A DNA stretch of 64,000 bases from CAYNRE01 sp964399535. GTDB taxonomy: Bacteria; Planctomycetota; Planctomycetia; Pirellulales; CAYNRE01. Shown here in pieces: positions 17,445-25,273 of the stretch. The DNA lies in the NCBI GenBank assembly GCA_964399535.1, contig CAYNRE010000032.1, forward strand, positions 509,253 through 573,252, read 5' to 3'. Numbering within the stretch: the first letter of the stretch is position 1; the number at the start of each line of letters is the position of its first letter. A program made the translations under genes and the position numbers. Below the pieces are notes generated by a model. The model worked only from the letters and a program-made list of their open reading frames with translations. It made no database searches and was not told where the DNA came from.

Positions 17445-18602
17445 ATGAGCACCGGACTGCAGCCCTTTGCTGGTTTCGCGAATCTGCCGATCGTGGCCGG
17501 CGAACTCGACGCCCGCGAGCAAGCCTGGTTGGCCCCCTACGCCACTCGCAGCCGATCCTCGCGAGGTCGCAAGCACGCCGAGCCGACTCTGGCGCTGGGG
17601 GGCCCGTTCGCAGTCGACCGCGAGCGCATTTTGCGAAGCACCGCCTATCGACGATTAGGGGGCAAGACCCAGGTTTTTTCTCAGTGGGGCGACTATCACC
17701 GGACCCGGCTTACGCACACCCTCGAGGTCTGCGCCCTGGCCCGAAACGTGGGGCGAGCACTGCGGCTGAACGAGGATCTGATCGAGGCGCTGGCCCTGGC
17801 GCACGACCTGGGTCACCCCCCCTTCGGCCACGCCGGCGAAGCCGTGCTCGACCAGTGCCTGGCCGGCGCGGGCGGATTCTGTCACAACCGCCAGGCGCTG
17901 GTAATTGTCGAACAACTCGAACAAATCGATCCCTCGTTTCCCGGTTTGAATCTCTCGGCCGAGGTGCTGGCCGGCCAGGCCCAACGGCTCTGCGCCAGCC
18001 GGGCCCAGGGCGCTTCGCTCGAAGCCCAGGCGGTCGAGGCCGCCGACAGCGCTGCCTACGACCTGCACGATGCCGACGATGCGGTCGAGCTGGGCCTGCT
18101 GGCGCTCGAGGAACTGCTGGAATTGGATCTTTGGAAACAGGCGGCCCGACGGGTCCGGGCTCGGTACTCCGGGCTCGACCCGACCGTGTTTCGCCGGGCC
18201 TTGGTTTCCGAACTGCTGGCCTGGCAAACCGCCGACCTGATCCGCCACTCCGAGCGGCGGCTGCGCGAGGCGGAGTTCGATCCGGCCAGGCTTCGCGACG
18301 CGGCCGATCCAATCGTGGCCCCCGGCGCGGAAATGGCCGAATTCAAGGCGGCCTGCGAACTATTGCTGACGGCCCAGGTCTATCGCCATCCGCGCGTGAT
18401 GGCTATGCGCCACGGGGTGCAAGATCGCCTCCGCGAGCTTTTCGATTGGTTATCCCTGCACCCCGACCGGCTCCCCCCGCGGTACGCGGCCCGGGTTCGT
18501 GCCATGGGCCTGGAACGGGCCGTGGGCGATTATCTGGCGGGCATGACCGATCGCTACGCCCTGGAGTGCCACGGCGAGTGGATCGCTCGAGCGGCGCACT
18601 AA
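17445..18602 (+). CDS. dGTPase-like HD-domain triphosphohydrolase
   Basis: 385 residues. HD metal-site residues are visible: RSTAYRRLGGKTQVF followed by RLTHTLEV (His91) and HDLGHPPFGHAGE (His120-Asp121), with a distal Asp in AADSAAYDLHDADDA. These are hallmarks of deoxyguanosinetriphosphate triphosphohydrolase-like proteins, which split dNTPs into deoxynucleoside and triphosphate. REQAWLAPYATRSRSSRG near the N-terminus matches the start of many family members. An alternative start at 17382 would add 21 residues, and neither start has a good ribosome site. The stop is 43 bases from that of the convergent FHA gene. dGTPase-like enzymes can also restrict phage by lowering dNTPs, but this one looks housekeeping. 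Confidence 0.9.
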   Translation: MSTGLQPFAGFANLPIVAGELDAREQAWLAPYATRSRSSRGRKHAEPTLALGGPFAVDRERILRSTAYRRLGGKTQVFSQWGDYHRTRLTHTLEVCALARNVGRALRLNEDLIEALALAHDLGHPPFGHAGEAVLDQCLAGAGGFCHNRQALVIVEQLEQIDPSFPGLNLSAEVLAGQAQRLCASRAQGASLEAQAVEAADSAAYDLHDADDAVELGLLALEELLELDLWKQAARRVRARYSGLDPTVFRRALVSELLAWQTADLIRHSERRLREAEFDPARLRDAADPIVAPGAEMAEFKAACELLLTAQVYRHPRVMAMRHGVQDRLRELFDWLSLHPDRLPPRYAARVRAMGLERAVGDYLAGMTDRYALECHGEWIARAAH

Positions 18603-18645
18603 GCGAACCGTAATGGGCCAGCCCGGGTCGAAGCGCGGCGCCGCG

Positions 18646-19332
18646 CTACAGGCCTTCCGACTCGGGGTCGCCGATTTGCCTTAGGTAGCTGGCCAATCGC
18701 GATTGCAGGTCGAGCAGGTTCTGCCACTGTCGCTGGTCAAGCGTCACGCGCTCGTCGCGCTCGTCGACCTGAACCGTGTCGAGCAAGGTCCGTAGCCGCT
18801 GGTGAAAGTACTCAAGCAGCTCCGAGAGCTGCGCGGCCTGGGCCGGTGAAAGCCGCTGAGGCAGCGGGGGCGTTTCCAGCGTGTGCAAGGTGCCGTGCTG
18901 GCTCGGATCGCGGCTCCAGCCCAGCTCGTAATCCAGGTCGGCCGCGGGCTGGTCTTCGTCGTTCTCCTCGGCCTCGTTGCTGGTGCGGCTGACGTCGCCC
19001 CGGCCCTCGCGAATGTCTTGCAGCCGGCTGGCAATTTGCGCCGGCGATCCGAACCAAAGCACCGAGCGGCCCAGCGAGATGCGATCGCCGTAGCGCAGAA
19101 TGCGCAACTGAATCTCTTCCCCGTTGACCTTGGTGCCGTTCGTGCTTTCCAGGTCGGTCAATACCAACTGCTCGTGGTCTTCCTGGATTTTCAAATGAAA
19201 CCGGCTGACCCGCTCGTCGTTTAACTGAACGGAGTTTCCCTCTTCCCGGCCGATGGTGACCGGGGTGGGTAAATCGGGGAAAACTTGGCCCCGATCAGCA
19301 CCTTCGAGAACTTTCAGCGTGATCCGGGTCAT
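18646..19332 (-). CDS. FHA-domain protein
   Basis: 228 residues. The N-terminal FHA domain (about 1-95) shows the phosphothreonine-binding residues: TIGREEGNSV, VSRFHLKI and ESTNGTKVNG. An acidic linker (about 115-140) and a helical C-terminal part (about 160-225) with heptad-like Leu spacing follow. FHA domains bind phosphothreonine made by Ser/Thr kinases, so this is a likely cytosolic adaptor; the nearest visible Ser/Thr kinase is at 51.5 kb. The start at 19332 (MTRITLKVLEG) matches family N-termini. It is convergent with the dGTPase-like gene. Confidence 0.9.
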   Translation of the reverse strand: MTRITLKVLEGADRGQVFPDLPTPVTIGREEGNSVQLNDERVSRFHLKIQEDHEQLVLTDLESTNGTKVNGEEIQLRILRYGDRISLGRSVLWFGSPAQIASRLQDIREGRGDVSRTSNEAEENDEDQPAADLDYELGWSRDPSQHGTLHTLETPPLPQRLSPAQAAQLSELLEYFHQRLRTLLDTVQVDERDERVTLDQRQWQNLLDLQSRLASYLRQIGDPESEGL

Positions 19333-19982
19333 GGCCCGACCGGTTTAACAGAGCAGGTGCGGCCGATTACCGCTGCCGGTGACGGCCCCGGACAAGAATG
19401 CCAAACGAGACGCAGCATTCGCTCGCCAACCACGCGGCAGTGCCTCTTTGGCGCCGTCCCAACGGGGACAATCGGAAGGAGATCTTCCCCGAGTTCCGAG
19501 GTCGGGAAGCCGGATTCTCCCCAATCTCGCCTTATACCATCTTCGGGATTGCGGTCAAAGAAAAAGGGGGCCCCAGAACCTCCACCCGGCCGTTTTCCGG
19601 CGAAAGGGAGCCGATCTTGCCGGATTGGCCGCCTCGGACCACCCCACCCCCCCGCTGCAGACGGCCTTTGGCGGGCCCCCGCAGGCCCAGAATCGGCGGC
19701 CTGTGTCGTGGCGGTCCGGGGCGAGCCACCAGGGTTCCGGCCCGCCCCGAGGGCCGTTCGCCGTGCCGGGCGAAGCCGATCGCGGCGCTCCATCAGGCCG
19801 TCGGTGGTCGCACGGGGCGCGATTCCGCACATCCCAAGTACGCGGCGGACGAACTCCGCCCACCCTCAGCCCGGGGGCGGCGGGTCGACTTGTCGACTTC
19901 GCCAGGGGGCGCTATCTTGGGGCACGTGCAACCGGGCCAGACGTGGGCGGGGTGAATTGCCCGCGCCGGCCCGGGGCACAAG
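19333..19982. other. intergenic region before tRNA-Arg
   Basis: About 650 bases. Open frames here run on several strands at once and are Pro/Arg/Gly-rich without a domain or ribosome site, so I treat them as noise. It should carry the promoter of the FHA gene (minus strand) and of tRNA-Arg (plus strand). Nothing else was recognised. Confidence 0.4.
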
Positions 19983-20056
19983 GCGTCCGTGGCGCAATTG
20001 GATAGCGCATCGGTCTTCGGAACCGAGGGTTGGGGGTTCGAATCCCTCCGGACGCG
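19983..20056 (+). tRNA. tRNA-Arg (anticodon TCG)
   Basis: A complete 74-base cloverleaf without an encoded CCA. The acceptor stem GCGTCCG (19983-19989) pairs with CGGACGC (20049-20055), discriminator G. The D arm is GCGC...GCGC. The anticodon stem TCGGT/ACCGA holds loop CTTCGGA with anticodon TCG at 20017-20019, which reads CGA codons. The T arm holds GGTTCGAATCC. It marks the left border of the lower-GC gene cluster starting at 20.2 kb; tRNA genes are common integration sites, but no 3'-end duplicate or integrase was found nearby. Confidence 0.95.
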
Positions 20057-20219
20057 CTGGGCGAAAGGCCCCCTGGTTCGATCGGACTAGCGAAGGCGCA
20101 CGAGTTCGCTCGTTGACGGGACCCCGCCGATTTGAAGCGAAGCCCGACCGCTTCTTCGTCGCCACTCTGATTCTCGTCCCGCTCCCTCGCGCCATGTTGG
20201 CATGCCGTCTCGAATTCTA

Positions 20220-21464
20220 CTACCCCTCATCGGCAACTCGACCATCGATTGCCAGTTCATCATCGCACTCCTCGTACATCGACTCGATGAATTCTTGGTC
20301 TTCGTCGGTCATTGTTAGCGACTGTCGGTACTCCAAGGCCTCCGGATCGATCACGAATTCGACCGTACCGTGATGTGTCTCTACGATGCTGCGAATTGCC
20401 TCGAGGCTACACCTAAAAAACTCTTTTCGCAGGTTTACCTTGTTGACTCGATGGTGATGCAACCCTCGATGCAGAGCGATTTCAAGCGCCGGCGCATCTT
20501 CCGAAGAGATCATCATGTGGACATCGAACGGGAACGGTACGGACGCATCTCCTAGCTCTCGAACGCGATCCATCGGCTCGAGTCTGCGAGTCATTCCCAC
20601 TTTGAATACTTCGTCGCCGAAGGCGCCTAGGTTGGAAATCACATAAACGAATCCTGCTTTGGTCAACTGAGCCTGAGATACGGCTCGTTGCGTCCGAGCC
20701 TCGGCTTCAGCGAGCTGTGCACGCAGCGCCTCGACTTCCGCAGCGTGCTCGTCGTGAGTTTGCGCGAGCGCCCGCTCTAGAGCCTCGCGAATCTGCAATT
20801 GCTCTCGCTCTAGCTGCTCTTGTTCTCGCTTTGCCTCTCTTTCACGCAGTTGCTCTTCGCGGATTTGAGCGCGAATCCTCGCTTGTTCCTCTCTTTGGAG
20901 CGATGCACGAAGCACGCGGTGAAATTCCCGTTCCAGATCGCCGAACAACTGACTCTCTTGGCTACTGCTGACGTGAAGTCCAATCTCCCGACAAGCGGCA
21001 ATTGCCTTCGTCAGTCGCTCTCGGCTTGCGGGCAAGTTGTTGGCATTCAATCCAGACGCGATCCACCGCGTAGTATCTTTCAGATACCTCTGCCCCAACG
21101 ACTGCGACAACTCGGCCTGTTGCTGTTGACGACGTTGCTGCTCCTCGACATCGAGTGCGCATTTATTGGTATAGATTTGCACATTTCGCACTTCCGCGCG
21201 CAATCCTCGGTTTTCCTCCGCGAGTTCGGAGTAGCTAATCTTTTGGGACCGAAACTCTCGCTGCTGACCTGCAAGAGTACTTTGGTCTACCTGCAGTGCT
21301 CGCTTATCCTGGACGAGGCTCTCCGATTCTCTGGCCAACTGAGCTGCCGCCTGATGCTGACGAACCGACTCCGACCGCAGCGCCATTGCCCAACGGTTCA
21401 GAACTACCACGGTCAGCACGCAACCGCTGATTACTGATAACAGCGCCAGAAGTACGTAATCCAT
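20220..21464 (-). CDS. membrane-anchored coiled-coil GIY-YIG (DUF4041/MUG113-like) protein
   Basis: 414 residues. An N-terminal membrane helix (about 4-22) is followed by a long charged coiled coil (about 25-115), a DUF4041-like helical section (about 120-190), a second coiled coil rich in Arg/Glu/Gln (about 190-265) and a C-terminal T5orf172/MUG113-type GIY-YIG domain (about 270-365): FVYVISNLGAFGDEVFKVGM, then the RVRELGDASVPFPFDVH segment and a later Glu-containing ALEIALHRGL. DUF4041 proteins normally carry an AFNGECD-like motif that I do not find here, so the middle part is divergent. An acidic tail ends the chain. GGGGAAG lies just upstream of the start, 11 bases after the stop of the zinc-ribbon gene, so the two are co-transcribed. 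Family members occur in phages and mobile islands; the nuclease role is inferred. Confidence 0.88.
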   Translation of the reverse strand: MDYVLLALLSVISGCVLTVVVLNRWAMALRSESVRQHQAAAQLARESESLVQDKRALQVDQSTLAGQQREFRSQKISYSELAEENRGLRAEVRNVQIYTNKCALDVEEQQRRQQQQAELSQSLGQRYLKDTTRWIASGLNANNLPASRERLTKAIAACREIGLHVSSSQESQLFGDLEREFHRVLRASLQREEQARIRAQIREEQLREREAKREQEQLEREQLQIREALERALAQTHDEHAAEVEALRAQLAEAEARTQRAVSQAQLTKAGFVYVISNLGAFGDEVFKVGMTRRLEPMDRVRELGDASVPFPFDVHMMISSEDAPALEIALHRGLHHHRVNKVNLRKEFFRCSLEAIRSIVETHHGTVEFVIDPEALEYRQSLTMTDEDQEFIESMYEECDDELAIDGRVADEG

Positions 21465-21475
21465 TTACTTCCCCG

Positions 21476-22147
21476 TCAGGTTTCGATTGTCGTGAAACCA
21501 AGCACCGCGAACCCAGACTCTCCATGGCATTTTGGGCATTTCGACTGGCGAAAAACCGCCCGGCAAGAACCTTTCACGCCCGATCCGCAATCGATGCACT
21601 TGGCACGGATGACTCGCTCCGGATCAGCAGCAAGCGAATAGACCATCTCAGAGCCATGTCGATTCGTACTGAGCACACCCAGCACCGTCCAGCGGCGCAG
21701 GTGCTCTTCGAGGTCTGGTGAATTCACCCCCCGAAGCAATTCGGCATACGATTGCCGACGAAGCGGCGCGTGTTCTATCTGGTTCCAGATCGAGTAGTAC
21801 GTGCGAAGCTGAGCGCGCGCCCGCTCGATCGCGTCTGGACGGTGCTCACTCAGGTACTTCTTCAGTCGTTTTTGCTGCGACGCGACGTGGATCACAGCGT
21901 CGATTGCCGAGATGTCCAGAAGTCTGGGTGCCCACTCAAGGATGCACTCGATGCACTTAAGATTCGGAGCTTTGTTGCCGTTGATTCGAAGTTCATAAAG
22001 GAGCACACCCTCGACATGGTCTAGAGCGGATACCGCCAGCGACATCGCACGCTGCCAGTAGCCCGCGTCTAACTCTTCGGCAACTTGCCTGAGTTGCATC
22101 TCGTACGCACTGAACCGACCAATAATCTCTTCTTTGCTGATCGCCAT
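21476..22147 (-). CDS. uncharacterised protein with C-terminal zinc ribbon
   Basis: 223 residues, not assigned to a family. The N-terminal 100 or so residues look helical (MAISKEEIIGRFSAYEMQL and following) and contain a CIEC pair near residue 46. A middle section (about 100-165) is helical and ends in a winged-helix-like stretch. The C-terminus holds CIDCGSG ... CPKCHGE, a zinc-ribbon pattern (about residues 178-205). The ATG at 22147 is chosen; a GTG two codons upstream is possible. It precedes the GIY-YIG gene by 11 bases on the same strand, so the two probably work together. By eye, codons are less GC3-rich than in flanking genes, suggesting transfer. The zinc ribbon suggests nucleic-acid or protein binding. 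Confidence 0.8.
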   Translation of the reverse strand: MAISKEEIIGRFSAYEMQLRQVAEELDAGYWQRAMSLAVSALDHVEGVLLYELRINGNKAPNLKCIECILEWAPRLLDISAIDAVIHVASQQKRLKKYLSEHRPDAIERARAQLRTYYSIWNQIEHAPLRRQSYAELLRGVNSPDLEEHLRRWTVLGVLSTNRHGSEMVYSLAADPERVIRAKCIDCGSGVKGSCRAVFRQSKCPKCHGESGFAVLGFTTIET

Positions 22148-22177
22148 GACCACGCCACGACCCGCATTAATGACTAG

Positions 22178-22390
22178 TTAATCGATCGCCGCATAACACT
22201 CCTCGTACACCATTATCTCGCCGTTATGCTCTCGCTCATAGCCTACCTTGGGTTCCGTCACCTTTGTAGATTCGTCGTAGCACCTTTTGCGCGGGGGATC
22301 ACCGTGCGTACGCTTCCAGACAGCGACAGTTCGGTTCTTCAGGGAACTTCGTGGAGGGAGCGGCTGACGCAGATGCCTGGGGGTTGGCAC
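22178..22390 (-). CDS. doubtful small ORF upstream of the zinc-ribbon gene
   Basis: 70 codons on the same strand as, and directly upstream of, the zinc-ribbon gene. The C-terminal half (RKRCYDESTKVTEPKVGYER onwards, ending YEECYAAID) has a protein-like composition, whereas the N-terminal part is Pro/Arg-rich. No domain or ribosome site was recognised. It could be the 3' remnant of a broken island gene or a chance frame. Confidence 0.25.
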   Translation of the reverse strand: MPTPRHLRQPLPPRSSLKNRTVAVWKRTHGDPPRKRCYDESTKVTEPKVGYEREHNGEIMVYEECYAAID

Positions 22391-23309
22391 CTGGTGGCTT
22401 AAGCTCCTCTAGCTCAGGCTCGCAGGCAGCAGCGGCGCCCTGCCCGCGATTCTGGTCGCGTGCGTCGCCAGGCGCCTGGCGGCCTCGGCGGGGCGAGCTG
22501 GCGCTCGGCGACGGCGAAGCGGGCGGCAGGGCTGGGAGACCGCTTTGTTTCCCTTGGGAGCGGCTTTCCCTAAGCCCCTCCGCCGTCACCGTCGCCTCGG
22601 CCCGTCACCCGTTTGCGGGCCGTGGCGGCGGTCGAGGCGGTGGGGCGCTACCCCCTCTGTCGAGCCTGAGCTGAGCGCCACAAGTCCGCACCAGGCTCAG
22701 CCACAGATCATCTTTTCAGCACCAGGTAGTCAACGCTACACCGAGCCCCAAGGAACTTCCGTAGCCGCAGTGACCCGCGGAAATCCCCGAATAACCGAAA
22801 GTTCTTATTGATCACTCAGACTCGCCGGAGGCCGGTCTGTCATTCGCGCGTTTTTTTGCGACGTGAGTAGCCCGAGGCCATACCGTGTCAGCGGGGCAAA
22901 CTGGCGCAACTCGAAGGGCAACCGGGGCGCATGGCTGGCAACCGCGGTTCACCTCATTAGAAATGGCGTTACACAAGCCCTTGGGCCGTCACCCGAGTAC
23001 GTGCCGAGAAAGGGGGCGGGGCGCTGGGGGCTCACGCGATTTACAGATAGGGCTCGTTTTAGTACCCGTCGACAGGCCCCGCGGCGCGCCGCACCCACCT
23101 CGCCGGATCGGGTTTCGCGGACCGCGATGCCGCACGCGCGGTTCGCGCGCCTTCGATTTGCAGCGCCCGCCGGGCACACTTGCTGGGCCGGGGAGATTCG
23201 CGCCCGCCGCCCGCGGTTGACCGTCGAAGTTGACCGTCGCGCTGCGTCGCCAGTGGGCACGCCCCAGCGGCCTCTTCCCACTGCTCGCAGAGAGACTGCC
23301 GAAATTGGC
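22391..23309. other. intergenic region inside the island-like stretch
   Basis: About 900 bases. A very GC-rich block (22390-22670) is followed by mixed-composition DNA. Overlapping low-complexity frames exist on both strands, but none has a domain or ribosome site. A T run at 22851-22857 follows GC-rich DNA without a clear stem. I see no integrase, tRNA or IS end. Confidence 0.4.
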
Positions 23310-25208
23310 TCAAGGCGGGGTGGCCGTCGATTTAAGTTGCTGGTCCAGCACCGCTCGAAACATTCGAAATCGCCGCGAAGCGGGGTACCGCTCCAGGGCC
23401 TGGCGCGTGACCCGGGCGGCGTCCTGAACTTGACCCTGCTCCGCGTAAATCTCAATCAACCGCTCGAAATCATGGGCGGCGGCCGGTTTCTCGGCAGCAA
23501 GTTTCGTGAAAATCGAGATCGCTTCGTCCAGGCGAGCATCGTGAGCCGGCGCCTCGCGCCGCGCCGCCCGCTGCTGGTCGGTAATCAGCCGCCGCGAGAA
23601 CGCTTCTTGGGTACCTGCCGCCTCGGCCGCGCGGGCCGAGAGTAACACCTCGGCGAGTTGCCGCCGAGCCTGGAGGTATCCCGGAAAAACTCGAATCGCT
23701 CGTCGCAGTTGGGCCTCGGCCAGGTTCCACTGGCGCTGCCGGGCGTAGGCCATCGCCAGGTTGTACAGGGCAACGGGCCGAGTCGGCTCAACCTCGGCCG
23801 CCTGGCGCAACCAGTCGCATTCGTCGCCAAAACGCTCGGCTCGTCGCGCCACTTCGGACAGAAGCGTGGGACCGAGCGTGCTGTGGGCGTTGACGGCCAA
23901 GGCGCAATGGCCGAGCGTGGAGTCGTCGCGCCAGCAGGCAACCTGCCGGCGGCTAAGCAAAGCACACACCACCATCAGGCCCAGCGCCACCGCGGCCCGC
24001 AGCCGCCTGGGGCCGGGGGCGGCGACCCAACTAGCAAGCAGCAGAGCCGGTCCACACAGCCCCAACACCAGGTAGCGATCGGCGACGGTCGAGAACTCTT
24101 GAAAGAAAGAAGGAACAAGCCCCGAAGTGGGCAGCGTGGCCAGGAGCAACCAGCCCAAAGCCAGGCTGCCGAGCCGCCAACCAGCCAGGCCTCGGGCCGC
24201 GAGCGCGGCGACGGCCAGCGTGGCCAATGCCGCGACGGCGTGGGCCACGTCGACAACCATTTGCGGAGCCCGGCCGTAGTCGGGCCCTAGCTTCGCCGGC
24301 CAAACCAGTTGGCGGAGATAGAAGCCCCAGGCGTCGAGGGCCACCAGCGGCCGCTCGAGCGGGGTCACGAGCCCCGCGGCGTAGGCCCCCGATTGTTCGT
24401 CGCCGGTAACCAGCATCACGGCCAAGGTCGGGCAGGTCAAAAGGCCCAGCCAGGTGGCCAGCGCTCGCCAGCGGGTGCCAAGCCACAGGGTGTGCCAAAG
24501 CGCGATCATCGGCAGCACCGCCACCGCGCTGGGTTTGGCCAACAGGCAAGCCAGGTAGGCCAGCGCGGCCACCAGCAGCCGGGCTCGCGACGGATCGGCG
24601 ACGGGCAGGGCGCGGGCCAGGGTACCCGCCGGGCCCCAGGCCCGCTGATACTGCTGGAGGCAGAGCAGCGCGAACAGCCCGCTGAGCAGCCCTTTGGTTT
24701 CGCTGGCCCAGGCGACGCTTTCGACCACCGAGGGATGAAACGCAAACAGTGCGGCCCCCGCCGCGCCGGCCCAGTTCGACCCCGACCAGTTGCCCAGCCA
24801 GCGGCAAACCACCAGCATCGAGGCCAGGTGCAGCAGCAGGTTCAGGCCATGAAATGCTACCGGATACCACTGGTCCGGTTCGCCGTCGGGCTCAGCGACC
24901 AGCCGAGTGGTGGCGGCAGCGGCGGCCCAAAGCGTATGCGTCAGCGGGGCGTAGACGGCCAAGTGAGGGCGGGTCCACACCGCCAGCAGGCGACCGACGG
25001 TGGGCTCGACCACCAGTGGGTTTTCGACGATGTGGCTCTGGTCGTCGTAATGGAGCAGTTCATGCCCGACGATGGGGCTGAAGACGGCGACCAGGGTGCC
25101 GGCCAAGGCAAGCACCAGCAGGCGCGAGGTTAGCCGCTCGCGCGGTGCGCTGAGGTGCGCGGCATCCACGGCGTCGGGCTCTGGAGTGGGGTTGGTCACG
25201 CCGGGCAT
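23310..25208 (-). CDS. TMTC-like multi-pass membrane protein with C-terminal TPRs
   Basis: 632 residues. A first membrane helix (about 25-45) is followed by HYDDQSHIVENPLV, the loop typical of GT-C type mannosyltransferases and the TMTC family, then about ten membrane helices including a FYLRQLVWPAKLGPDYGRAP segment that matches the DUF1736-like part of TMTC proteins. The C-terminal 200 residues hold TPR units (AVALYNLAMAYARQRQWNLAEAQLRRAI and later). Such proteins probably glycosylate exported proteins from lipid-linked sugars. The ATG at 25208 is preferred over GTG at 25223. Codon use is host-like, so this gene splits the two island-like blocks. Confidence 0.8.
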   Translation of the reverse strand: MPGVTNPTPEPDAVDAAHLSAPRERLTSRLLVLALAGTLVAVFSPIVGHELLHYDDQSHIVENPLVVEPTVGRLLAVWTRPHLAVYAPLTHTLWAAAAATTRLVAEPDGEPDQWYPVAFHGLNLLLHLASMLVVCRWLGNWSGSNWAGAAGAALFAFHPSVVESVAWASETKGLLSGLFALLCLQQYQRAWGPAGTLARALPVADPSRARLLVAALAYLACLLAKPSAVAVLPMIALWHTLWLGTRWRALATWLGLLTCPTLAVMLVTGDEQSGAYAAGLVTPLERPLVALDAWGFYLRQLVWPAKLGPDYGRAPQMVVDVAHAVAALATLAVAALAARGLAGWRLGSLALGWLLLATLPTSGLVPSFFQEFSTVADRYLVLGLCGPALLLASWVAAPGPRRLRAAVALGLMVVCALLSRRQVACWRDDSTLGHCALAVNAHSTLGPTLLSEVARRAERFGDECDWLRQAAEVEPTRPVALYNLAMAYARQRQWNLAEAQLRRAIRVFPGYLQARRQLAEVLLSARAAEAAGTQEAFSRRLITDQQRAARREAPAHDARLDEAISIFTKLAAEKPAAAHDFERLIEIYAEQGQVQDAARVTRQALERYPASRRFRMFRAVLDQQLKSTATPP

Positions 25209-25273
25209 TCTACTGGATCGCACCGGCCGGGCTGCGAGCCAGGCGGGAGTAGCAATTCGGCGCCCGAAGCCCG

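Noticed and set aside
19285..20373. 362-codon frame over the FHA start and tRNA-Arg
   Set aside because: Crosses a tRNA gene and is low-complexity; not coding.
22351..22674. Possible Gly/Pro-rich protein upstream of the GIY-YIG pair
   Set aside because: Open on several frames at once in a very GC-rich block; no ribosome site.
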